Assembly: GCA_035995205.1 (NCBI GenBank)
Contig: DASYKS010000114.1
Location: forward strand, 1-64,000
Direction: 5' to 3'
Length of the DNA: 64,000 nucleotides
Origin: DASYKS01 sp035995205
GTDB taxonomy: Bacteria > Acidobacteriota > Thermoanaerobaculia > Multivoradales > UBA5704
Part shown: positions 15,736 to 25,060 of the stretch, piece after piece
How the letters are laid out: the number at the start of each line of letters is the position of its first letter
How positions within the stretch are numbered: the stretch's first letter is position 1
Notes under the pieces: generated by a model
What the model saw: only the letters and a program-made list of their open reading frames with translations
Databases searched by the model: none
Told to the model about the DNA's origin: nothing
Made by a program: the position numbers and the translations under genes

Positions 15736-18513
15736 CTACCTTCCCCCGAAGCCGAGGCTCGGGCCGTAGAGGGCCGCGTTGAGCAGTAGCGGCATCGTGC
15801 CGCGCCAGAACAATCGATAGGAAGGCTCCTGGGCGAAGAGCACGACGCTGCCGTGGCCGTGCTTTTCGACGCTTGCGAGCAGGCTTCCCGCGAGGCGTTG
15901 CTCGGCTTCGGCAAAGGCGAAGCCGGAGACCAGCGGGGTTTCCGTCGCGACCGTGAGCACGTCCTGCTGGGGATCGCCGGTCGCCTGCAGCACGAGATCG
16001 CCGTCGATCAGCACGGGCGGTGGCGTCGCAATCCCGATCGCGAGCGGATGGCCGGCGGTCATGTGGGTGGCGAACGCCGCGCCCGGGGTCGAGATCGCCC
16101 GATCGGCGGGGCTCGTCGCGGTTTTCTGCGCGCCGCCCGGGGCGGTCTCAGCGGTTCCGCCGCTTTTCGGTTCGGCGGTTTCGGAAGTCGCCGCCGCGGT
16201 CGCCGCGTTAGCGGGATCGCCGGGAGATTCCGGATCCTCCGGCGCCTGCCAGTTTTCGACCGCGGTGAAATCTTTCTCCTGGAGCCAGGAGATCGCCCCG
16301 GCGACGCCGACCAGCACGCCACCCCCTTTGACCCAGGCGTCGAGACGGTCTTTTTTCTTGTCTGTGATCCGGTCCTCGTAGTCGCCGTCGGGAAGGATCA
16401 GCGTGTCGTAGGCCGAAAGATCGAGATCGCCCAGACGATCGAGGTCGATGCGGTCGACCGGCGCTTCGAGCGCACGGTCGAACAGGAACCAGAGCGCCCC
16501 GAACGAGGTCGAGTCGACCCCCTCGCCGCCGATCAGGCCGAGGCGCACGGGACGGATCGACGGCATGTCGCGCGAGCCGAGCGAGAGCCCTTCGATGTCG
16601 AACGACGAGGCGATGCGGGAGGCGGCGAGCCCAAGCTCCTGGAGCACCACGCCCGCGCGCGCCTCGAAGTCGGGCGGATTGCCGTAGCGGGGGATGAACA
16701 GCGTGCCGGAAGGGAAATCCTGGTCTCCGGCGTGAAAATCGCGTAGCGCCACGCGCAGCGCGAATCCTTCCCCCCGGAGGCGCATCGCGAGCCGATAAGA
16801 GGCGAGGCCCTGCGGCTCGATCAGAAGGCCCAGGCCCCCTTCGCCCGAAATGCCGCTCGGCGCGGGCGCGAGCGGTTCGAGCGACGATGGGCCCGGAGCG
16901 CCGGGCGCCGCGAGCCAGACTTCCAGGTTGAAGGCGAGCGGCAGCGACCAGGCGGTGATGTCGTAGAACTCGCTGTCGAGGTTCCGGGTCTGGCGCTCTT
17001 TCTGGCGCTCGATGAAGCGATCCGAAAGTTGGGTCCGGCGCTCCAGCAGCGCCTCGACCAACGGTCCGAGCGGCTGGCCGGAGCTGACCACGAAGGTTCC
17101 CGCGGGGAAACGGTGCGATGTTTCGTCGCCCCCTTCCGGCGCGCGGACTTTCAGCTCCACCGCGCGTTTGAGCTGCTCGACGCGGATGCCGTGGAACGCC
17201 AGAAGGTCGGCGAGGGCGCGCGCCTCGGGCTGGTTCGGCGACCAGGCGTAAACCCGGCCCGGGCCGGTCGCGGCGTCGAGCCGGTTGGCGACGAAATCTT
17301 CGAGCAGGCGGCGGGCGCTTCCGGCCGCGGTGGCGAACGTCGACAGCGAGGTCGCGAGGTGGTGGGCGACCCGGTCGGCGAGCGCAAGCCGCGTGCCGTC
17401 CGAGCGCTGGAACAGCTCTCCAGCGCGCCCTCCTCCCGCCATCTCGTAGGTCATTCCGACGGCGCCGCGCAGGCTCGGGTAGGAGTCGCCGTAGCCGGGA
17501 TAGAGGAAGTCGTAGTTCTCTTGCTTGAAGTAGACCCAGCCGAGGCGATCGAACGTCGAAGCGTTGGCGCGGCCGAACGTTTCGAGCCAGGAGAGCGTGC
17601 GGTGAGGGATCCGTGAGTGCACGGGCTCGGCGACGGGCGGAAAGAAGTAGGTCGATTCCGCGCCCATCTCGTGGAAATCGACGAATACCTGCGGTTCCCA
17701 GGCACGGTAGGCGGCAACCCGCGCGCGGGTCTCCAGTTGGGTCGCCCAGGCCCAGTCGCGGTTCATGTCCAGGAGGTAGTGGTTCGTCCGGCCGCTCGGC
17801 CAGGACTCGACGTGCTCGGCCGCATCGCGCCGCGGGTTCGGCTCGGCGCCCCGGCGCTGCTCGTAGTTCGCAAGGTAGCGCTCGCGGCCGTCGGGGTTCA
17901 TCAGCGGGTCGATCACCACGACGGTGTGGTCGAGCAACCGGCCGAAATCGCCTTGCGCGGCGGCGAGCACGTAAGCCGCGCCCATCGCGGCTTCCGCCGA
18001 CGAGGATTCGTTGCCGTGAACCCCGTAGGCGAGCCAAACGACCGAGGGGGTTCGGGCGATCAGCCGCTCGCGCTCGGCCGAGCTCAAGAGTCCGGGTTCG
18101 GCCAGACGCTGATGATCGCGCTGAATCTCTTCGAGCTTCGCGAGGTTGCCCGGCGTCGAGATCGCGAGCAGGACCAGACGGCGCCCCTCGGCGGTCTTGC
18201 CGTAGTCGGTCAGTTCGACGCGATCGGAGGCGGCGTCCAAGGCGGTCAGATAATCGAGGATCCGCTCCCAATGGTTGAACCGGGCGCCCAGCGGCAACCC
18301 GAGGACCTCGTCCGGCCGCGGCACGCGCGGGTCGAGCTCCGGCAGATCGAGCCGCTCCCCTTGGCCGAGCGGCGCGAGCAGGGTCGAAACGACCGAGCCG
18401 CCGGCGACCTCTTTGCCGCCGATTTTTTCGTTACCGTTGGCGTCGGCCGCTCCGAGGACGGAACACCAGAGAGCCGACAAAAGCGCACAGAGCGCGAACC
18501 GTCGAGAGAGCAT
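15736..18513 (-). CDS. Exported M14 zinc carboxypeptidase
   Basis: A 925-residue protein with a signal peptide (cleavage near SVLGAADA). The M14 zinc site is clear: YGVHGNESSS gives His and Glu, and FVDFHEMGAES gives the second His. PLMNPDGRERY supplies the substrate-binding region, followed by MNRDWAWA. The long C-terminal half is mostly beta and ends with a Rossmann-like segment (DTLILPDGDYED) seen in large M14 proteins of Acidobacteria and Bacteroidetes, plus an Ala/Thr/Pro-rich linker near residue 750. It probably trims peptides in the periplasm. It is 21 bp downstream of the response regulator, so may belong to that operon or regulon. Confidence 0.9.
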   Translation of the reverse strand: MLSRRFALCALLSALWCSVLGAADANGNEKIGGKEVAGGSVVSTLLAPLGQGERLDLPELDPRVPRPDEVLGLPLGARFNHWERILDYLTALDAASDRVELTDYGKTAEGRRLVLLAISTPGNLAKLEEIQRDHQRLAEPGLLSSAERERLIARTPSVVWLAYGVHGNESSSAEAAMGAAYVLAAAQGDFGRLLDHTVVVIDPLMNPDGRERYLANYEQRRGAEPNPRRDAAEHVESWPSGRTNHYLLDMNRDWAWATQLETRARVAAYRAWEPQVFVDFHEMGAESTYFFPPVAEPVHSRIPHRTLSWLETFGRANASTFDRLGWVYFKQENYDFLYPGYGDSYPSLRGAVGMTYEMAGGGRAGELFQRSDGTRLALADRVAHHLATSLSTFATAAGSARRLLEDFVANRLDAATGPGRVYAWSPNQPEARALADLLAFHGIRVEQLKRAVELKVRAPEGGDETSHRFPAGTFVVSSGQPLGPLVEALLERRTQLSDRFIERQKERQTRNLDSEFYDITAWSLPLAFNLEVWLAAPGAPGPSSLEPLAPAPSGISGEGGLGLLIEPQGLASYRLAMRLRGEGFALRVALRDFHAGDQDFPSGTLFIPRYGNPPDFEARAGVVLQELGLAASRIASSFDIEGLSLGSRDMPSIRPVRLGLIGGEGVDSTSFGALWFLFDRALEAPVDRIDLDRLGDLDLSAYDTLILPDGDYEDRITDKKKDRLDAWVKGGGVLVGVAGAISWLQEKDFTAVENWQAPEDPESPGDPANAATAAATSETAEPKSGGTAETAPGGAQKTATSPADRAISTPGAAFATHMTAGHPLAIGIATPPPVLIDGDLVLQATGDPQQDVLTVATETPLVSGFAFAEAEQRLAGSLLASVEKHGHGSVVLFAQEPSYRLFWRGTMPLLLNAALYGPSLGFGGR

Positions 18514-18534
18514 AGGATCTTTCGGAGCTAATCT

Positions 18535-19914
18535 TTAAGAGAACTGGGTTTCGGCCGAGATGTTCAGCCGCTTCATCATTTCGTGCAGCGTCGTCGGTTT
18601 GACTTGGAGCAGCTCGGCCGCCCGCTTCTGCACGCCGCCGGCGGTTTGCAGCGCTTTGACGATCAACTGGCGCTCGAAGTCCGAGACCGCCTCTTTGAAC
18701 GGCAGCCCGTTGGACGGCAGGACCATCGGCGACGAGTACGGAGGATCGCTCCGGCGGACGTTGCCCGGCAGCAGATCGACTCCGAGCCATTCGCCCGAGG
18801 AGAGCACGGTCGCCCGCTCGATGACGTTTTCCAGCTCCCGGACGTTGCCCGGCCAAGGATAATCGAGCATCAGCTCCATCGCCTGCGGCGTGATCTCGCG
18901 GATCGCCTTTTCGTTTTCGGCCGCGAAGCGGGCGAGAAAATGTTGGGCGAGCAGCGGAATGTCCTCGGTCCGCTTGCGCAGGGGAGGCAGCTGGATGGTG
19001 ATCACGTTCAGCCGGTAGTAGAGATCCTCGCGAAACCTTTCCTGAGCCACCATGTCGGAAAGCGCGGCGTTGGTCGCGGCGATGATCCGGACGTCGACCC
19101 GGATGTTTTCGATCGCGCCGACCCGCATGAATTCTTTCTCTTGGATCACGCGCAGGAGCTTCGCCTGGATGTCGAGCGGGATGTTGCCGATCTCGTCGAA
19201 GAAGATCGAGCCGTTGTCCGCCACCTCGAACAACCCTTTCTTCGTCGCGATCGCCCCGGTGAACGCGCCCTTGACGTGGCCGAACAGGTTGCTCTCCAAG
19301 AGGTCGCCGGGCATCGATCCGGAGTTCACCGTGATGAACGGGCCGTCGGCCCGCCGCGAATGGTGATGGATCGCTTTGGCCACCAGCTCCTTGCCCGTGC
19401 CGCTCTCGCCCAAGACGAGGATGTTCGACTTGGCGGGGCTCGCGAGCTGGATCAGCTCGTAGACCTGTTGCATCGGCTGGCTCTTGCCGAGGATCTGGTC
19501 GAAGCTGTAGCGCCGCGCGAGCTGTTGGCGTAGCGAGCGGTTCTCGTGGCGCAGGCGGCGCTGCTCCAGGCCCTTCCTGACCGTGAGCAGAACTTCCTCG
19601 TTCTTGAACGGTTTCGGGATGTAGTGGAACGCCCCGTCGCGCATGGCGCCGATCGCGCTCTCGATCGAGGAGTACGCCGTGATCACGACCACGACTTGCT
19701 CGGGATCGCGCTGGCGGATCTGGCGCAGCACGTCACGCCCCGAGATCCCGGGCAACATCAAATCGAGCAGGATCAGGTCGATCTCTTCGCGCTCGACCAG
19801 CTCCAGGGCCTCTTCCCCGGTCGTCGCCGAGATCGTCGAGTAGCCTTCGCGGCGCAACAGGGTCGAGAGGACATCCTGAAGGACCTCCTCGTCGTCGACG
19901 ATCAGGATGCTCAT
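18535..19914 (-). CDS. NtrC-family sigma-54 response regulator
   Basis: A 459-residue protein from ATG 19914; the longer frame only extends into the kinase gene. The receiver domain (1-125) has the phospho-acceptor Asp51 in LILLDLMLPG. The AAA+ domain (about 140-380) has Walker A GESGTGKE, the sigma-54 contact loop GAFTGA and FFDEIGN. The C-terminus (VQKRAAELLQVKPTTLHEMM) is the Fis-type helix-turn-helix. It activates sigma-54 promoters when phosphorylated, presumably by the kinase 22 bp upstream. A strong -24/-12 site in front of that kinase suggests autoregulation. Confidence 0.95.
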   Translation of the reverse strand: MSILIVDDEEVLQDVLSTLLRREGYSTISATTGEEALELVEREEIDLILLDLMLPGISGRDVLRQIRQRDPEQVVVVITAYSSIESAIGAMRDGAFHYIPKPFKNEEVLLTVRKGLEQRRLRHENRSLRQQLARRYSFDQILGKSQPMQQVYELIQLASPAKSNILVLGESGTGKELVAKAIHHHSRRADGPFITVNSGSMPGDLLESNLFGHVKGAFTGAIATKKGLFEVADNGSIFFDEIGNIPLDIQAKLLRVIQEKEFMRVGAIENIRVDVRIIAATNAALSDMVAQERFREDLYYRLNVITIQLPPLRKRTEDIPLLAQHFLARFAAENEKAIREITPQAMELMLDYPWPGNVRELENVIERATVLSSGEWLGVDLLPGNVRRSDPPYSSPMVLPSNGLPFKEAVSDFERQLIVKALQTAGGVQKRAAELLQVKPTTLHEMMKRLNISAETQFS

Positions 19915-19936
19915 AGGGTGGGCAACGTGGATCTCA

Positions 19937-22732
19937 TCATGCGTCGCTCGCGGCGATGGCCGCGGCGGCCTTGGCGGAAGAGAGGCGAGGCAGCTCGACG
20001 CGGAAGGTCGCCCCCGGCCGCTCGGCGGGAGCGCTCTCCACGGTGATCCGGCCGCCGTGCCGCTCGGCGATGTCCGCGCTGATCGACAGACCGAGGCCGG
20101 TGCCTCCGGTCCCCAGCTTGGTCGAGAAGAGCGGCTCGAAAATGCGCCCGATGTGCTCGGGCGCGATGCCCGATCCGTCGTCCGCGATCTCGACCACCAG
20201 GCCGGCGGCCGTGCTTTCGATGCGCACGCCGAGCCGGCCGCGGCCGCGCGGCGACATCGCGTCGAGCGCGTTGAGGAAAAGGTTGGTGAAGATCTGCTGC
20301 AGCTCGCCGTCGCAGCCGTCGACCACCCAGGGGCTTTCGGTCGAGCCGGACGCCGGAGGTGTCGGGAGCCAGTCGATCTCGATCCGGCGCTTGGCGAAGC
20401 GGTCGGCGAGCAGATCGAGCGTCTCACCGATCAGGGCGGCCACGTCGACCGGACCGCGCTCGCTCGGCCGCTTGCGCGCGAATTCGAGCAGGTTGTTGAC
20501 GATCCGCGCGGCGCGGAAGGTCTGGCGCTCCATCTTCTTCAGGATCTCGCGATGGGGATCGCCTTCCGGCGTGTCTTCGAGCAGCATCTGGGCGTAGCTC
20601 GAAATGCCGGCGATCGGCGTGTTCACCTCGTGCGCGACCCCCGCGGCGAGCAGGCCGAGAGCGGCCAGGCGATCCTGCTCGCGCAACGCCCCTTCCATGG
20701 CGACCCGCTCCGAAATGTCGTGGATCACCAGCACCTGCAGGCGGCGGCTCGGATCGCCCAGGAACTCGGCGAGCGAGAGCTGGAGATGGCGCTCGGTGCC
20801 GTTGGGATCGCACCAGTCGACTTCCATCAGGCCCTGGCCGGGCACGGGCAGCCGGACGGTCAAGACCTCGGTGAGACAGCGCCCTTCGAGCGCGGCCGGC
20901 GCGCTCTCGACCAGCAGGGCGAACGCGAGGTTCGCCGACACGATCTGGTACTCGGGGTCGAGCACCACGATCCCGGCAGGCGAAGATTCGAAGATCCCGG
21001 CGCTGTAGCGCTCCAGGCGCTCCACCTCGCCGAGCCGGTCGGAGAGCTGGTCGACCAACTGGGCGTTCTCGATCGCGAGCGCCGCCTGGTCCAGGAGATG
21101 GCGGACCAGATCGAGATCCTCGGCCGAAAGCGGGCTGCCGTCGAGCTTGTAGCCCGCGAGGACGATCCCGACGCGGCTGCCGCGCACGGAGAGCGGCAAG
21201 GCGTAGCGAAAGCCCCCGATGAAGAGCAACTGCTCGGCCGGCGGCACCTCGGCCGGCAGAGCGATCGGCGACAGGCGGCGGCAGCCGGTGCGCCAAAGCT
21301 CGTCGCCGAGCGCGTCGAAGGGGAGTCGCAGCGACAGCTTCGGATCGGCGTCGAACAATTCGAGCACCGCCCCCTGCGCCAGGTAGAGGTTTACGCGCTC
21401 GAGCTCCAGGCTCTGTTGCAGCTCGGAGAGCAGCTTGCCGCAGAGCTGGCCGAGATCGCGCTCGTGGAGCAGCTCGCGGCCGAAGCTCGCGAGCGCCCGG
21501 CGCTGGCGGAACGAGCCGCCGTATTGCACCCGCTCCAGCAGGGTCGAAACCGTGCGGCGGGTGGGCACCAGGAGCGCGGCGATGCCCACGCCCGCGACGA
21601 ACGAGAGCAGGTTGCGGGCGGCGGAAAGCTCCGGCGACAAGCCGCGATTGATGCCGAGATTGATCAGCGAAAAGCCGATCGCGCCGAGCAGCAGGGTGAG
21701 CGTGGCGGAGAGCGCGTCGCGGACGATCGATTCGAGGTCCCACAGCTTGTAGCGCAGGATCGCGTAGGCGAAGGTGAGCGGCACGAGCGCCAGCGGCAAA
21801 ACGGCCAAGGCGTTCCAGGTCTCGCTGGCGCGCAGGCCGAAGACGAACGGCAGGACGTAGAGCGCCACGAACGGCAGGTAACCGCCGGCCAAGCCGAACG
21901 CGATCCAGCGCACCTGGCGCTGCCCTTCGAGGTCGCGGCCACGCGCGATGCGCCAAGCGAGCAGGGCGATCGCCGCGATCGCCGCGACGATCAGGTGGGC
22001 GAGGTCGAGGCGATCGAGCGCCCAGATCGCGCCCGCGTTCGGGCGCAGGAAGATGACGTCGAACTGGAGTGTCGCAAGCACCGCGGCCGGCAGGTAGAGG
22101 AACGGCAGCAGCCGGCCTTCGAGCCAGCGCGCCGGACGCAGCGGCGACGGGAAGGTCAGGAACAGGTGCAGGGTGAGCGGCGCGAGAAACAAGCGGGCGA
22201 GCTCGTCGAAGACGTAGATCGAGCGATCGAGCAGATCCCCCGGCGGCATCAGCGGCGAGAGGAGGTAAAACGCGGCCGAGACCAGGCACCAGAGGTAGAA
22301 CAGGAAGCTGTGCCGCTCGCGCTGGCGGATCAGGGTGTAGAGGCCGATCAGCAGATAGGCCGCGCCGGTGAGCGCGAGGATCAGGTACGGGGTGTCGAGA
22401 TTGAACGGCGGACGCCGGTAGGAGATCTCCGCGATCTGACCCTGGCGCTCGACCACCAGCGCGCTCGCCGGACGCCCGATCAGGGCGCTGCGCAGACCGG
22501 CGAGGCTCTGGACCGCCTCGCCGTTGGCGAGGACGATCTTGTCGCCGACTTCGAGGCCGGTCGCCGGGTCACCAACCTGCACGACCGCTTGCGTCCCTTC
22601 GAGGAACGTGAGGGTGAACCCGAGGGGCTGGAAGGTTTCCGCCCGGCGGTAAAAGCTCGTGCCTCCGATCACCGCGACGAAGGCGGCGAGCAGGAGGGCG
22701 AGGGCGAGGCGGGTTGCGCCGAGACGATTCAT
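19937..22732 (-). CDS. Membrane sensor histidine kinase with PDZ-like, GAF and PAS domains
   Basis: A 931-residue sensor. A signal-anchor helix (8-28) is followed by a PDZ-like region (about 40-105, with GLEVGDKIVLANGEAVQSLA), about eight membrane helices (110-380), a GAF-like domain (400-545), a PAS domain (565-680) and the kinase core. The phospho-acceptor His is in GVAHEVNTP. The ATPase domain has NLFLNALDAM, DDGSGI, FEPLFSTK and GTGLGLSIS. This layout resembles multi-TM kinases that sense envelope state. It is the natural partner of the sigma-54 regulator just downstream. Confidence 0.93.
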   Translation of the reverse strand: MNRLGATRLALALLLAAFVAVIGGTSFYRRAETFQPLGFTLTFLEGTQAVVQVGDPATGLEVGDKIVLANGEAVQSLAGLRSALIGRPASALVVERQGQIAEISYRRPPFNLDTPYLILALTGAAYLLIGLYTLIRQRERHSFLFYLWCLVSAAFYLLSPLMPPGDLLDRSIYVFDELARLFLAPLTLHLFLTFPSPLRPARWLEGRLLPFLYLPAAVLATLQFDVIFLRPNAGAIWALDRLDLAHLIVAAIAAIALLAWRIARGRDLEGQRQVRWIAFGLAGGYLPFVALYVLPFVFGLRASETWNALAVLPLALVPLTFAYAILRYKLWDLESIVRDALSATLTLLLGAIGFSLINLGINRGLSPELSAARNLLSFVAGVGIAALLVPTRRTVSTLLERVQYGGSFRQRRALASFGRELLHERDLGQLCGKLLSELQQSLELERVNLYLAQGAVLELFDADPKLSLRLPFDALGDELWRTGCRRLSPIALPAEVPPAEQLLFIGGFRYALPLSVRGSRVGIVLAGYKLDGSPLSAEDLDLVRHLLDQAALAIENAQLVDQLSDRLGEVERLERYSAGIFESSPAGIVVLDPEYQIVSANLAFALLVESAPAALEGRCLTEVLTVRLPVPGQGLMEVDWCDPNGTERHLQLSLAEFLGDPSRRLQVLVIHDISERVAMEGALREQDRLAALGLLAAGVAHEVNTPIAGISSYAQMLLEDTPEGDPHREILKKMERQTFRAARIVNNLLEFARKRPSERGPVDVAALIGETLDLLADRFAKRRIEIDWLPTPPASGSTESPWVVDGCDGELQQIFTNLFLNALDAMSPRGRGRLGVRIESTAAGLVVEIADDGSGIAPEHIGRIFEPLFSTKLGTGGTGLGLSISADIAERHGGRITVESAPAERPGATFRVELPRLSSAKAAAAIAASDA

Positions 22733-22778
22733 GCTGAGGTGACTCGTACTGAACAGACTTCGACGGCCTCACCTCAGC
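22733..22778 (-). promoter_or_regulatory. Inverted repeat in the histidine-kinase leader
   Basis: Perfect 10-bp arms GCTGAGGTGA (22733-22742) and TCACCTCAGC (22769-22778) flank 26 bp and end at the kinase start codon. One arm overlaps the -12 element of the sigma-54 promoter and the other sits where a ribosome would bind. It could be an operator or an RNA hairpin controlling translation. Confidence 0.6.
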
Positions 22779-22791
22779 AGGTTTCGTGCCA
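22776..22791 (-). promoter_or_regulatory. Sigma-54 (-24/-12) promoter for the kinase-regulator operon
   Basis: On the minus strand TGGCACGAAACCTGCT matches the consensus TGGCACG-N4-TTGCW at all but one fixed base, with the required 10 bp between GG and GC. Transcription would begin near 22766, about 34 bp before the kinase ATG. The operon's own regulator has the GAFTGA sigma-54 loop, so autoactivation is likely. Confidence 0.7.
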
Positions 22792-22952
22792 TCGACACGA
22801 AAATTTGAATCGCCTTCAAGTCACGGTTTTCCAAGGACTTTTGGCCCCACCGCTCCAAGCGGGTGGATGGAATCCGGAAATCTGAATTCAACGGATTCGA
22901 GCCCGTTTCCCGCGCTGCGTCGCGGGTGATCTTCACGTCGAAGGGAGGGGGC

Positions 22953-24956
22953 TTAGAAGCGAACGGCAAAACCGCCGACGAAGCGCTTGCGTAGCTCGTC
23001 GTCGCCGCGCGCGGCCGAGGCACCGGCTTGATGCGCAACCTCGGCGCCGCGGCTGACCTCGAGGTCCAGGCGCACGATCCAGTCGGTTCCGAGATCGACC
23101 AGCACGTTCAAGTTCTGCGACACCACCAGGCGCAGCTTTTCGAACTCCGCCTCCGAGCCGCCGCTCTTGGCGCTCCGCTTGACCGGCTCCAAGTCCTGCG
23201 AGAGCTTGTGGAAGGCGAGGAAGACGCCCGTCTCGGTGGCCTTGAATTGCGTGTCGAGGGAGGTCACCGCATAGCTCAGGCGGTTCTCGTAGTGCTTGCG
23301 GTCGGTGGCATAGAAGATTCCGCCGCCGCCCGAGGCGATGCTCGACGAAAGCTTGGAGACGATCCGCGGCGCAAGCCTGTGCTGCACCTCGAACTGAACT
23401 TCCGGCAGCCGATCGCCGCGCACCAGGTAGAGGCTCTCCTGCCGGTCGAGCAGATCCTCGCTGAAGTAGAGCCGGGAGGTCTCGGTGATCGTTCGCTCCG
23501 CCGCGCCGAGCGAGATCTTCTCGTCGTCCCCCTGACGCCGCGAGAAGGTCAGCGAGTAGCACGACTCGCCGCCCTGCTCACAGAAATCGGCGGAGCGCAT
23601 CAGGACCGGCAGAAAATCGGTCCGCTGGTCTTCCGCGTTCTGGAACACCCGGCGGCTGAACGAGGTCTCGGCCTGCCAAACCGGTCCCATTTGGACGACG
23701 ACTCCGCCTTTGGGGGTCAAGGCGACGGAACCGTCGCGCAGCGTCGAGAACATGCCGTACTCGACCAGCACCGCGGGGCTGATCCGGACGCCGCCCTGGC
23801 CGAAGACGTCGACGTTGGCGCGGTTCGCCTCATCGAGCTCGGCGCTACGGCCAAACCCCACCAGCTCGGACTGGCGTTCCCGATAGCGCACTCCGGCCTG
23901 GATCGTGCCGCTGTCGCCGAGAGCCGCGGTATAGCTCCCCTCGAACAGCCAGGCGCGCGAGGCTTCCGGAATGTCCGGCGGGTCGAACAGCCCCACCCGG
24001 TGGTAGTTGCTCTCGCTCGTGTATTGGGCGGCGAAGTCGGAATGCCCGTTCTTGCCGTGTTCCTGCGACCAGCTGACTCGATAATTCTCGAAATCGACCG
24101 GCGCGCCTGAATCGTCCCGGCTGATGGAGACGTCGCCGCCGGGCCGGTTGGTCAACCGGTTGGTCAGGGAGGTCACGGAGATCTGGTTTGCCGAGCCGCT
24201 CCCGACGGCGAGCGACAGGGCGCGGACCTCGCCGTCCGTGTAGGTCTGGGTGGTCGCGGTGTCGCTCGCGAGTTGCATCACCCTGCCGGTGAGCCCGACC
24301 TGCAGCTTACCGAGCCGCCCTTCGACGTCGACCTGGCCACCGGTCATTTGTGACTGGGCGCCCTCCAGGCTCGAATCGACGCCGGACAGAGCCCCGACCT
24401 CGGTCTTGAGATTGGCGAAGTCGGCGGCGGTAATCGCGGAAATCGATGCGTTGGCGCCGGTCCCCGAGGGGGCCGCCGAGGCGAGGGTCACGGCCTCGAT
24501 GTCGCGCAGGACGTCGGCCGGGATCTTCGAGCGGATGCTCCAGAAGTCGGCCGCCTGCCCCGCGGCGCCGCCAATGCCCCCGGCACCCGCCGTTTGGCGC
24601 GCGAGCTGGATTTCGAGGAATTGGTACGCTTCGGCGGTCGAACGGGTCAGGCGCACGACCGCGGGAACGAAGCCGATCCGATGCGCGATGATGTTGTAGA
24701 CGCCGGCGGGGAGTTGGTCGAAGCGGAAGTTTCCTTGGAGGTCGGTGGCGACTTTTTGCAGGCTCCGATCAACCACCTGGTAGGCGTAGACCGCGGCCGC
24801 GCCGAGCGGGTTGGTCGCGCCCATCACGCGCCCGGCGACAGCGCCCTTAGCAGCCGGTAGCGACAGGCCGTTCGGCTGCGCCTGAACCCCGGCACCGGAA
24901 GCTGCCGCCAATAGGAAGGCAGCGACGATCGCCGGTAGGCTCTTGGTCGTGTTCAT
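22953..24956 (-). CDS. Outer-membrane protein with carboxypeptidase-regulatory-like domain
   Basis: A 667-residue exported protein (signal peptide ending near GAGVQAQP). Residues 40-120 form an Ig-like carboxypeptidase-regulatory domain: GAVAGRVMGATNPLGAAAVYAY, then GNFRFDQLPAGVYNIIAHRIGF. The remainder is beta-rich and ends in RFVGGFAVRF with a terminal Phe, the signature of outer-membrane barrels. The plug domain of TonB receptors is not evident, so this is a TonB-receptor-like barrel, not a proven transporter. ATG 24956 is preferred to GTG 24965. The 220 bp downstream hold the kinase promoter and a weak hairpin near 22847-22866. Confidence 0.8.
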   Translation of the reverse strand: MNTTKSLPAIVAAFLLAAASGAGVQAQPNGLSLPAAKGAVAGRVMGATNPLGAAAVYAYQVVDRSLQKVATDLQGNFRFDQLPAGVYNIIAHRIGFVPAVVRLTRSTAEAYQFLEIQLARQTAGAGGIGGAAGQAADFWSIRSKIPADVLRDIEAVTLASAAPSGTGANASISAITAADFANLKTEVGALSGVDSSLEGAQSQMTGGQVDVEGRLGKLQVGLTGRVMQLASDTATTQTYTDGEVRALSLAVGSGSANQISVTSLTNRLTNRPGGDVSISRDDSGAPVDFENYRVSWSQEHGKNGHSDFAAQYTSESNYHRVGLFDPPDIPEASRAWLFEGSYTAALGDSGTIQAGVRYRERQSELVGFGRSAELDEANRANVDVFGQGGVRISPAVLVEYGMFSTLRDGSVALTPKGGVVVQMGPVWQAETSFSRRVFQNAEDQRTDFLPVLMRSADFCEQGGESCYSLTFSRRQGDDEKISLGAAERTITETSRLYFSEDLLDRQESLYLVRGDRLPEVQFEVQHRLAPRIVSKLSSSIASGGGGIFYATDRKHYENRLSYAVTSLDTQFKATETGVFLAFHKLSQDLEPVKRSAKSGGSEAEFEKLRLVVSQNLNVLVDLGTDWIVRLDLEVSRGAEVAHQAGASAARGDDELRKRFVGGFAVRF

Positions 24957-25060
24957 TTCATCCACCCCAACGTATGCCGGAGTCTAGACCTCCCCGTCGC
25001 GGTCGTCAAACCTCCCGTCCCAGTCCGGGCCTGGTTGGGGACGAACGGCGCGAAAATGCC

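Noticed and set aside
19907..22885. 992-residue plus-strand frame
   Set aside because: It is the shadow of the histidine kinase gene; the kinase frame holds all conserved motifs.
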